A stretch of DNA of 46,874 bases. It comes from Anaerolineaceae bacterium (GTDB lineage Bacteria; Chloroflexota; Anaerolineae; Anaerolineales; Anaerolineaceae). The notes below the pieces were generated by a model. The model ran no database searches. It was not told where the DNA came from and was given only the letters and a program-made list of their open reading frames with translations. A program made the position numbers and the translations under genes. The DNA is taken from positions 1 to 46,874 of the forward strand of contig JAAZOQ010000357.1 of NCBI GenBank assembly GCA_012797695.1, in the 5' to 3' direction. Below, piece after piece: positions 24,766 through 31,532 of the stretch; within the stretch, counting starts at the first letter, position 1, and the number at the start of each line of letters is the position of its first letter.

Positions 24766-25428
24766 ATGAAAGCAATCATTGTGGGATGTGGCAGGATTGG
24801 TGCGGAATTAGCTTACCGGCTATTCAAGCGCGGTCATGAGGTTTCGATCATCGATAATGTGCCGGCTTCATTCAATAACCTGCCGCCCAATTTCGAGGGG
24901 CGGGTGCATGAAGGGGATGCCTTGAATCAGGACGTGCTCATTCGCGCTGGGATCGAGCATTGTGACGTGGTGGCCGCTGTTACCAACAACGATGCACTGA
25001 ACATGGTGGTGAGCCACGTTTCGAAGAGTGTCTTCAACGTTCCCAATGTGGTGGCCCGGAATTATGATCCGCACGTGCGCGAATTGTTCGAGACTTTCGG
25101 CATTCAGGTGGTTAGTTCCACCGGGTGGGGGGCGCAGCGTATCGAGGAGTTGATGTATCATTCCGAAGTACGGACGGTGTTCTCGGCTGGCAATGGCGAG
25201 GTGGAAGTATACGAACTGACAATCAATGCGGCGTGGAATGATCAGACAGTTGCCGATCTGATCCCGTGCGAGGAGTGCAAACCCATTGCGGTATCACGTG
25301 CCGGGAAAGCCTTCCTGGCAGATGGCAGCACGACTTTGAAAGAGGGTGACATTTTGAACGTTGCGGCCACATTCGACGGTATTGAAAAAACGCGTCATCA
25401 CATGGAAAGTCGCGTGAAGGAGGCCTGA
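24766..25428 (+). CDS. TrkA-family NAD-binding K+ transport regulator (first)
   Basis: 220 residues: an N-terminal RCK Rossmann domain with GCGRIGAELA (GxGxxG) and acidic residue in VSIIDN at the end of strand 2, and a C-terminal TrkA-C domain (about 145-215). Such proteins sit on the cytoplasmic side of potassium channels or symporters and gate them in response to NAD(H) or nucleotides. Normally the partner is TrkH or KtrB; here the neighbour 16 bp upstream is the KimA-like protein. Ends with TGA 1 bp before the next TrkA gene, so the pair probably forms a heteromer. Confidence 0.88.
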   Translation: MKAIIVGCGRIGAELAYRLFKRGHEVSIIDNVPASFNNLPPNFEGRVHEGDALNQDVLIRAGIEHCDVVAAVTNNDALNMVVSHVSKSVFNVPNVVARNYDPHVRELFETFGIQVVSSTGWGAQRIEELMYHSEVRTVFSAGNGEVEVYELTINAAWNDQTVADLIPCEECKPIAVSRAGKAFLADGSTTLKEGDILNVAATFDGIEKTRHHMESRVKEA

Positions 25429-25429
25429 C

Positions 25430-26095
25430 ATGTTTGTTGTGATTGCTGGTGGTGGAAGAACAGGCGCTCAACTGGCGCGATATTTACTGGATGAGGGGCA
25501 TCAGGTTCACCTGATCGAAGACCGCAAAGAAGTGCTGGCGCGGATTCATAAAGAATTGCCAACCGAAGTCATTTTCTCAGGCAATTGTATGCACCCTGAT
25601 GTACTCGAGCAGGTAAATATTCGTGATGCACACGTTTTTGCGGCTACTACTACTTCAGACGAGATCAATCTGGCATTATGCTATTTCGTCAAAGAAAAAT
25701 ATCATACGGCCAGAACGATTGCTCGGGTCAATAATCCGCGCAATGCGTGGCTGTTCGATGACAAGCTGCACGTGGATGTGGCGGTTAATCAGGCTGAATT
25801 GCTCTCTCGCTTGATCGAAGAAGAAATGTCGCTGGGCGACATGATGACTTTACTGCAACTGCGGCGCGGCCGGTACTCACTGGTAGAAGAGAAGATCCCG
25901 GCGCACGCCAAATGTCTGGGCAAGATGATCAAGGAATTAACCTTCCCGGAGAACTGCGTTATAGCGGCAATTATCCGCAATGGCGATATTGTGGTACCAA
26001 GCGGAACGACAACCTTCGAGGAAAATGACGAGGTGTTAGCGGTTACCGATGAAGAAGGTGCCAAGGCCCTGGCAGAGCTGTTTGCCAAGAAGTAA
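25430..26095 (+). CDS. TrkA-family NAD-binding K+ transport regulator (second)
   Basis: 221 residues, same two-domain architecture: RCK domain with GGGRTGAQLARYL and a glutamate in VHLIEDRKE, then a TrkA-C domain ending in DEVLAVTDEEGAKALAEL. It differs clearly from the preceding copy, so it is an old duplicate pair, as in CeoB-CeoC of Mycobacterium. AAGGAGG just before the ATG gives a strong ribosome site. Followed by the rpmH promoter. With its twin it is likely the regulatory ring of a potassium transporter. Confidence 0.88.
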   Translation: MFVVIAGGGRTGAQLARYLLDEGHQVHLIEDRKEVLARIHKELPTEVIFSGNCMHPDVLEQVNIRDAHVFAATTTSDEINLALCYFVKEKYHTARTIARVNNPRNAWLFDDKLHVDVAVNQAELLSRLIEEEMSLGDMMTLLQLRRGRYSLVEEKIPAHAKCLGKMIKELTFPENCVIAAIIRNGDIVVPSGTTTFEENDEVLAVTDEEGAKALAELFAKK

Positions 26096-26110
26096 TTGCA
26101 CAGAAAGAGT

Positions 26111-26139
26111 TTGACCGTTAAGAAGCGTTGAGGTATAAT
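26111..26139 (+). promoter_or_regulatory. Promoter of the rpmH-rnpA operon
   Basis: TTGACC (26111-26116), 17-bp spacer, perfect TATAAT (26134-26139). Start expected near 26146, giving a leader of about 39 nt before rpmH with AGAGG as ribosome site. Confidence 0.88.
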
Positions 26140-26184
26140 TTAGCGCTGCTGTGTACCAATTAGATTGCATTTGAGAGGATTAGA

Positions 26185-26355
26185 ATGACCAAACGGACCT
26201 ATCAACCGAGAATTCATCGCCGTCTTCGTGTTCATGGCTTCCGCTCCCGCATGGAGACTCAGGATGGGCGCGAAGTTTTGAAACGCCGCCGCGCTAAAGG
26301 CCGCCGCAAATTGACGGTTTCGATGAATAACCACGTCAAAAGAATTCGCTGGTAA
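26185..26355 (+). CDS. rpmH: Ribosomal protein bL34, with C-terminal extension
   Basis: Small basic large-subunit ribosomal protein. 56 residues: [40 protein letters not shown] and an extra [14 protein letters not shown] tail of about 11 residues beyond the usual LTVS end (bL34 is usually 44-47 residues). The tail is basic and could add rRNA contacts. Too short to be listed by many gene finders but unambiguous. Followed 56 bp later by rnpA in the conserved order. Confidence 0.96.
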   Translation: MTKRTYQPRIHRRLRVHGFRSRMETQDGREVLKRRRAKGRRKLTVSMNNHVKRIRW

Positions 26356-26411
26356 ACCTGGCCCTTTTGTCATCATCCTCTTGGATGATGGAGCTGTAGG
26401 CAAGGTAATGT

Positions 26412-26762
26412 TTGAACCGCAAGTATTGGATTACCAGTACAAATGATTTTAAGCGGGTGAGGCTTTCAGGAAAATCGTATGCCCACCCGCTTGTGGTCAT
26501 TATATGTGCCAAAGGAACAGCAGAAAATTCACGAGTGGGGCTGATTACCGGTAACTCCATTGGGAAAGCGGTACGACGGAATAAGGCAAGACGAAGGTTA
26601 CGCATGATCTTTGGCGAATTGATGCCAGAGTTTACCAGTTGTGTCGATATGGTAGTCATTGGCCGACCCGCTATGGATCGAGCCAGCTACGTCGAGATCA
26701 AAGCGGCCATTCGTTCGTTGTTGGAACGAGCACATGTAACAGGAAAAAATGACAGTTTATGA
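26412..26762 (+). CDS. rnpA: RnpA, protein component of ribonuclease P
   Basis: Assists the RNase P RNA in cutting 5' leaders from tRNA precursors. 116 residues with the family signature [17 protein letters not shown] (the RNR motif) near 48-64. Starts at TTG 26412: the encoded [16 protein letters not shown] matches the usual N-terminus, AAGG is about 6 nt upstream, and the nearby ATG at 26408 is in a different frame that soon stops. Low-efficiency start plus 14-bp overlap with yidD suggests tuned, coupled translation. Confidence 0.94.
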   Translation: MNRKYWITSTNDFKRVRLSGKSYAHPLVVIICAKGTAENSRVGLITGNSIGKAVRRNKARRRLRMIFGELMPEFTSCVDMVVIGRPAMDRASYVEIKAAIRSLLERAHVTGKNDSL

Positions 26763-27042
26763 AGAAGATCAGACGGTTCGCAAGGTAGAACCGCGTTTAC
26801 GAGATTTGCCATTCTCGATCTGGAATATTCCGAGGTTTATACTGCTGGCGTTGATCAGAGTATATCAACTCGTTATCTCTCCGGCTTTACCCCCAGATAC
26901 CTGCCGTTTCTATCCTTCTTGTTCTCATTACGGGTATCAGGCAATTTACAAATACGGTGCCATTAAAGGAACGGTGATGGCAGTCTGGCGGGTTTTACGG
27001 TGCAACCCATTCAATCCCGGCGGGTACGATCCCGTCCCTTGA
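26749..27042 (+). CDS. yidD: YidD, membrane protein insertion efficiency factor
   Basis: 97 residues. Family core is obvious: [37 protein letters not shown], with the conserved Cys pair (CRFYPSC), and [14 protein letters not shown] at the end. An amphipathic membrane-associated protein thought to help YidC-dependent insertion. N-terminus has about 20 extra residues before the conserved part. Overlaps rnpA by 14 bp. Confidence 0.95.
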   Translation: MTVYEEDQTVRKVEPRLRDLPFSIWNIPRFILLALIRVYQLVISPALPPDTCRFYPSCSHYGYQAIYKYGAIKGTVMAVWRVLRCNPFNPGGYDPVP

Positions 27043-27095
27043 TATTCATTTTCAAGATATAATGAATCATCCCACGAAAAAAGGGTACCAGAACA

Positions 27096-28151
27096 ATGAA
27101 AAAAAATGGTTTATTTGTAGTGCTCTCCATCCTTCTGCTTGGGATTTTCCTTACCTCTTGCTCGGGTGCTACGACGACTACGAGCTGGGGAGGTGTATCA
27201 GCAAGCGATTCGGCAGCGTATTTCACCAACACGACTGAAATCACGGCGGTGAACGCTGATAGTGGAACTCTGATTTGGTCCTATCCTGAGAAAGCGGCTG
27301 CCAGTCGGCTATTTTATGCTGCTCCGGCGGTAGCTGGTGATCAATTGATCGTGGGGGATTATACCGGTGCAGTCGTGGCCCTCGGAATCAAGGATGGCAA
27401 AGAATTGTGGAAATTCGCTGACGCGAAAGGTCATTTCGTCGATTCCCCTTTGGTGGTCAACGATTTGATCATTGCTCCCAATTCTGATGCAAACGTTTAT
27501 GCTTTGGACATGGACGGAAAGCTGGTCTGGAAATATTCCGGTACTCATGCTTTCTGGGCAACCCCGGTCAGCGATGGAACGAACGTTTACGTCACCTCAC
27601 TGGATCACAACGTGTATGCGCTGGATCTGAAAACCGGAAACACGGTCTGGTCAGCTGACCTGGGCAGCCCGGTTGTGGGCAGTCCCTTACTGACAGAGGA
27701 TGGAACCCTGTACGTGGGTACCCTCGATAATAGCATGTATGCCTTGAAAGCCAGCGATGGTTCTCAGATCTGGAAGCAGACAGTGGGCGGTGGAGTATGG
27801 TCGCAGCCAGTTCTAACCGATGGCAATCTCTATTTTGGCGATGCTTCCGGGAAGATCAATATTCTGGCGGCAACGGATGGCAAGATCGTCCAATCTGTGG
27901 ATATGAGTTCGGCCATTCTGGGGAATGGCGTACTGGTGGGGGATCATCTGGTCTTTGGCGATGAAGCTGGGGACGTGATCTATCTGGGAAAAGATGGCAG
28001 CCGCATTGCCACTCCTTCTGTCTCAGGCAGCATTTACTCTAACCTCACTTTCGCTAACGGTCATCTCTATGTTCTGAGCACGAAAGGCGATAAACCGCTG
28101 TACGCTTTCGACGAAAACGGTGCTCAAGTGTGGAGCTACTCGAGCAAATAA
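27096..28151 (+). CDS. PQQ-repeat beta-propeller lipoprotein (BamB-like fold)
   Basis: 351 residues. Signal peptide with lipobox LTSC (Cys22), then six or seven propeller blades marked by repeated GxxxW motifs: GTLIWSYP, GKELWKFA, GKLVWKYSG, GNTVWSADLG, GSQIWKQTVG and AQVWSYSSK. The fold resembles BamB, but Chloroflexota are generally considered to lack a BAM outer-membrane complex, so a different membrane-protein folding or scaffold role is likely. It sits between yidD and yidC, 6 bp before yidC, in place of the usual direct neighbourhood. That suggests work on newly inserted or secreted proteins (inference). Confidence 0.82.
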   Translation: MKKNGLFVVLSILLLGIFLTSCSGATTTTSWGGVSASDSAAYFTNTTEITAVNADSGTLIWSYPEKAAASRLFYAAPAVAGDQLIVGDYTGAVVALGIKDGKELWKFADAKGHFVDSPLVVNDLIIAPNSDANVYALDMDGKLVWKYSGTHAFWATPVSDGTNVYVTSLDHNVYALDLKTGNTVWSADLGSPVVGSPLLTEDGTLYVGTLDNSMYALKASDGSQIWKQTVGGGVWSQPVLTDGNLYFGDASGKINILAATDGKIVQSVDMSSAILGNGVLVGDHLVFGDEAGDVIYLGKDGSRIATPSVSGSIYSNLTFANGHLYVLSTKGDKPLYAFDENGAQVWSYSSK

Positions 28152-28157
28152 GGATAA

Positions 28158-28964
28158 ATGACCATGTGGGATTCTCTGATCATCAAACCGTTTATTAATT
28201 TTCTGCTGTGGATCTACTCGGTGGTAGGGAACTTAGGGGTAGCGATCATCCTCTTTACAGCGGCGACTCGTTTAATTCTGTATCCGTTAACTGCCAAACA
28301 GATCAAGTCTTCGCAGGCCATGCAGGATTTGCAGAAGAACAAGAAATATCTTGAAATCCAGGAAAAATACAAGAACGATAAAGAGCGCCTGGCGCAAGAG
28401 CAGATGAACCTGTACAAGGAATTGGGTGTCAGTCCCTTTGCTTCTTGTCTGCCGACTCTGATCCAGTTCCCGATCATCATTGGTCTGTATCAGGCATTAA
28501 TCCAGACGGTAGCTTCGGCCCCAATGGATCTGCTCAACCTGATCCGGCACCTGTATCCGGGGTTCCTGAAAATGTCGACTCTGTTGCCCCTGAATACTAA
28601 ATTTCTGTGGATGGATATGGGGCAGGTAGAGCGTCTTTATATCCCGGGGCTGAGCTTTGGCATCCCGGTACTGGCTATCATTGTGGTGATCACTACCTAT
28701 ATTTCGACCAAGATCATTACTCCGCCCCCACAACCTGGGTCGACAGCCAATGACCAAAGTGCCATGATGAATAACATGATGGCGATCTACATGCCGCTCT
28801 TGATGGGATGGCTGGCCTGGACTTTGTCTTCTGGTCTATCCCTTTATTTCGTCGTGACCAACCTCATTCAAATATTACAGTACGCAGTTACAGGGAAGGT
28901 TTATTGGGGTAATATCTTACCAGGAAAGAAAGCTGAACCTGTCAAAACTGCTTCAAAAAAATAA
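28158..28964 (+). CDS. yidC: YidC/Oxa1-type membrane protein insertase
   Basis: 268 residues, the short Gram-positive/chloroflexal form without the large periplasmic domain and without a lipobox. About five helices; the conserved region includes FTAATRLILYPLTAKQIKSSQAMQDLQ with the groove arginine (ATR) and the cytoplasmic coiled hairpin KKYLEIQEKYKNDKERLAQEQMNLYKELGVSPFASCLPTLIQ (in short pieces). AAGGA is 3 nt before ATG 28158 and 9 nt before ATG 28164, so the second may be the true start. Followed by khpB/jag, the standard arrangement. Confidence 0.95.
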   Translation: MTMWDSLIIKPFINFLLWIYSVVGNLGVAIILFTAATRLILYPLTAKQIKSSQAMQDLQKNKKYLEIQEKYKNDKERLAQEQMNLYKELGVSPFASCLPTLIQFPIIIGLYQALIQTVASAPMDLLNLIRHLYPGFLKMSTLLPLNTKFLWMDMGQVERLYIPGLSFGIPVLAIIVVITTYISTKIITPPPQPGSTANDQSAMMNNMMAIYMPLLMGWLAWTLSSGLSLYFVVTNLIQILQYAVTGKVYWGNILPGKKAEPVKTASKK

Positions 28965-28979
28965 AATCGAGGCAAAACC

Positions 28980-29759
28980 ATGAGTCAGGAAAAAACAACA
29001 CTTGAGATCATAGCGCCTAGCGTGGAGGAAGCGATCAATCGTGGTCTGGAGCAACTTGGCCTGCCGCGTGAATCGGTGGATATTGAAGTACTCGATAATG
29101 GAAGCCGTGGGTTATTGGGAATTGGCGGCCGTCAGTCACGGGTGCGCCTCTCGATCAAAGAGGCTGAAAAAGCTGTTGAACCGGCTGCTGCGGCGGTGAA
29201 ATCGGCTGCTTCGGTTGCCCCGGCAGCTGCTGAAAGTGAAAATCTCCAGTTCCATGATGTACCGGCGGCTGAACTGACCGAAGACGAAGAAAAAGCCGGC
29301 AAAGTGACCCAGGATGTTGTTTTGGAGCTGCTCGAACGGATGCACGTCAAGGCGACAGTGACCACCCGCTTTATTGAACCGGTGGATGAAAATGATGACC
29401 GCCTGGTGTTGGTGGATATCGAGGGGAAAGATTTGAGCATTCTGCTGGGACGACGCTCGGAGACTTTGAATTCCTTGCAGTACATCACCAGCCTAATCGT
29501 GAGCAAAGAGCTCAATCGCTGGGTTCCCATGATGATCGACGTGCAGGGTTACCGTGCACGCCGTGAACGCCAGCTGCGCCAGTTAGGGCGCCGCATGGCC
29601 CAGCAGGCGGTCGAAACTGGCAAACGGCAAATTCTTGAGCCGATGCCCGCCAATGAACGCCGTGTGATCCACCTGGAACTGCGCAATCATCCGCAGGTGA
29701 CCACCGAAAGCACCGGGGAGGAACCCTTCCGCAAGGTGACGATCGTCCCGAAGAAATAG
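28980..29759 (+). CDS. jag: KhpB/Jag (SpoIIIJ-associated) RNA-binding protein
   Basis: 259 residues, three parts: Jag-N domain (1-55, EEAINRGLEQLGL and NGSRGLLGIGGR), an Ala/Glu-rich linker (about 60-105), a KH domain (LSILLGRRSETLNSLQYITS) and an R3H domain (RRERQLRQLGRRMAQQA... with R and H near VIHLELRNH). Binds RNA, often with KhpA, and affects cell division and wall synthesis in Bacillota. GAGG precedes the ATG. Last gene of the rpmH operon, ended by a strong terminator. Confidence 0.93.
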   Translation: MSQEKTTLEIIAPSVEEAINRGLEQLGLPRESVDIEVLDNGSRGLLGIGGRQSRVRLSIKEAEKAVEPAAAAVKSAASVAPAAAESENLQFHDVPAAELTEDEEKAGKVTQDVVLELLERMHVKATVTTRFIEPVDENDDRLVLVDIEGKDLSILLGRRSETLNSLQYITSLIVSKELNRWVPMMIDVQGYRARRERQLRQLGRRMAQQAVETGKRQILEPMPANERRVIHLELRNHPQVTTESTGEEPFRKVTIVPKK

Positions 29760-29780
29760 GATTTTTCGCTTTTCTATTCA

Positions 29781-29810
29781 GCCAGACCAAAGCAATGGTC
29801 TGGCTTTTTT
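29781..29810 (+). terminator. Rho-independent terminator after jag
   Basis: Perfect 9-bp stem GCCAGACCA / TGGTCTGGC, 6-nt loop, then six T. Ends the rpmH-to-jag operon. Confidence 0.93.
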
Positions 29811-29855
29811 ATTCCAATATAGTAAAATGGAGTTGTCTGACAAAATGGAGGCTGC

Positions 29856-31160
29856 ATGAATGCGGTAGATATCATTATTAAGAAGCGTGACAAGCAGGAA
29901 TTGAGCAAAGAAGAAATCAATTTCTTCATCCAGGGAATTGCTAAAAAGGAAATCCCTGATTATCAGGCGGCGGCCTGGGCAATGGCCGTTTTATTGAATG
30001 GTATGACTGATCAGGAAACCACCGATCTGACCCTGGCAATGGCACATTCCGGGCAGATGATCGACCTTTCCCACGTGATTCCGAACGAAGTGGATAAGCA
30101 TTCTACCGGTGGAGTGGGCGACAAGACCACTCTGGTGGTTGAACCGACCGTTTCGGCCTGTGGGTTACCGGTTGCCAAAATGTCGGGCCGCGGCTTGGGC
30201 TTCAGCGGCGGCACGTTGGATAAAATGGAATCCATCCCCGGGTTCCGCACGCAACTGAGTGAAGAAGAATTCATTCACCTTATCCAGACCACCGGTCTGG
30301 TGCTGGCCGGGCAAACGGCTGATCTGGCCCCAGCGGACGGCATTCTGTATGCCCTGCGCGACGTCACTGGTACGGTACCCTCGATTCCGCTGATTGCCTC
30401 CTCAGTGATGAGCAAAAAGATCGCCGGTGGTGCGCACGCCATCGTCCTTGACGTCAAGGTGGGCAAGGGCGCCTTCATGAAGAATCTCGATGATGCCCGC
30501 CAGCTTTCGCGTTTAATGGTGTCGATTGGAAAATTGAGTGGACGTAAGGTAGTGGCTCTCCTTTCGGATATGAATCAGCCGCTGGGCAACGCGGTGGGGA
30601 ACGCGCTGGAAGTCAAGGAAGCGATTGCAACCCTGCACGGGCACGGCCCAGCAGATTTCACAGCGCACTGTATCGAAGTGGCCAGCCACATGCTGGTGGT
30701 AGGCGGAAAGGCTGCCGATCTGGCAGAAGCCAAGCGGACCGTCGAGGAGGCATTGGCCGCAGGGCGGTCGTGGGCGCAGTTCCGCAAGCTGGTGGTTAAT
30801 CAAGGCGGGGATGTGAGCTACGTGGATGACCCAGAAAAACTAGCCAGGGCCCCACTGATCGAGACGGTAGCAGCACCGCGCAGCGGTTTCATTCAGGAAA
30901 TCAATGCGCAGGTGGTGGGCGAAACCTCAGTGGAACTGGGTGCTGGGCGAATCAAGAAGGGTGACCCGATTGACCCGGCGGTAGGTATTATTATCCAGCA
31001 CAAGGTCGGCGATCAGGTGAAAGAAGGCGAGCCTCTGTTCACCATTCACGCCAATGACAAACAGAAGCTGGCGGCTGCCCGGGAACGCTTATTAGACGCA
31101 CACGTGATTGAAAACCAGACATGTGCTCCGCTGCCGCTCTTTTATGGAGTGCTTAACTGA
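29856..31160 (+). CDS. pdp: Pyrimidine-nucleoside phosphorylase
   Basis: Phosphorolysis of uridine/thymidine to base and ribose-1-phosphate. 434 residues. Signatures: DKHSTGGVGDKTTL (phosphate site), KMSGRGLGFSGGTLDKMESIPGF, and SSVMSKKIAGGAHAIVLDVKVGKGAFMK. Domains: helical N-terminus, alpha/beta core and a C-terminal PYNP domain from about 345. The length and K/S pattern around ASSVMSKKIA fit Pdp (broad specificity) rather than DeoA, but this is not certain. GGAGG is 4 nt before the ATG. Single-gene transcript with its own terminator. Confidence 0.93.
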   Translation: MNAVDIIIKKRDKQELSKEEINFFIQGIAKKEIPDYQAAAWAMAVLLNGMTDQETTDLTLAMAHSGQMIDLSHVIPNEVDKHSTGGVGDKTTLVVEPTVSACGLPVAKMSGRGLGFSGGTLDKMESIPGFRTQLSEEEFIHLIQTTGLVLAGQTADLAPADGILYALRDVTGTVPSIPLIASSVMSKKIAGGAHAIVLDVKVGKGAFMKNLDDARQLSRLMVSIGKLSGRKVVALLSDMNQPLGNAVGNALEVKEAIATLHGHGPADFTAHCIEVASHMLVVGGKAADLAEAKRTVEEALAAGRSWAQFRKLVVNQGGDVSYVDDPEKLARAPLIETVAAPRSGFIQEINAQVVGETSVELGAGRIKKGDPIDPAVGIIIQHKVGDQVKEGEPLFTIHANDKQKLAAARERLLDAHVIENQTCAPLPLFYGVLN

Positions 31161-31170
31161 GGCAAACATA

Positions 31171-31198
31171 AAGCTGACCAGAAATGGTCAGCTTTTTT
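31171..31198 (+). terminator. Rho-independent terminator after pdp
   Basis: 10-bp stem AAGCTGACCA / TGGTCAGCTT with a GAAA tetraloop, followed by a T-run to 31198. Confidence 0.93.
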
Positions 31199-31221
31199 CT
31201 CGCTGTATAACGTCGAATTGA

Positions 31222-31250
31222 TTGTAAAAATGCCAGATTGGTGGCATAAT
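31222..31250 (+). promoter_or_regulatory. Promoter of the T-box/ileS transcript
   Basis: TTGTAA (31222-31227), 17-bp spacer, CATAAT (31245-31250). Start expected near 31257, just ahead of T-box stem I. Confidence 0.6.
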
Positions 31251-31256
31251 TGGCGG

Positions 31257-31515
31257 ATACAAAAGCGAAGATAGAAAAGAGTAGCAGAAAGTTGATCTTT
31301 CAGCGAACCCGGGGCGGTGTGAGCCGGGCAAGAGAATTTCTGCGAAAATCCTTCTGGAGCTGCAATCTGAAATCCGCAAGGTGAGTAAGAAAGCCGGTTT
31401 TTCGACCGTTACCCTGAAACAGGTTTAAAAAGAAAGAACCTGACCAAGCGTCCTTTATGGGAAGCAGGGTGGTACCACGGGAATTATTCTCGCCCCTGAA
31501 AATGGGCGATTTTTT
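31257..31515 (+). promoter_or_regulatory. T-box riboswitch (isoleucine) controlling ileS
   Basis: Leader RNA that binds tRNA-Ile and lets transcription continue only when the tRNA is uncharged. The conserved T-box AGGGTGGTACCACGG is at 31466-31480; its TGGT bulge would pair with an ACCA end, matching discriminator A of tRNA-Ile. Stem I is visible: AGTAG at 31280-31284, then GCAGAAA (31284-31290) pairing with TTTCTGC (31337-31343). The following loop holds ATC (31348-31350), an isoleucine specifier codon. The terminator stem is TCGCCC (31490-31495) / GGGCGA (31504-31509) with six T (31510-31515). The exact stem I base was not resolved. Confidence 0.95.
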
Positions 31516-31532
31516 ATTTAACAGGAGGCCGA

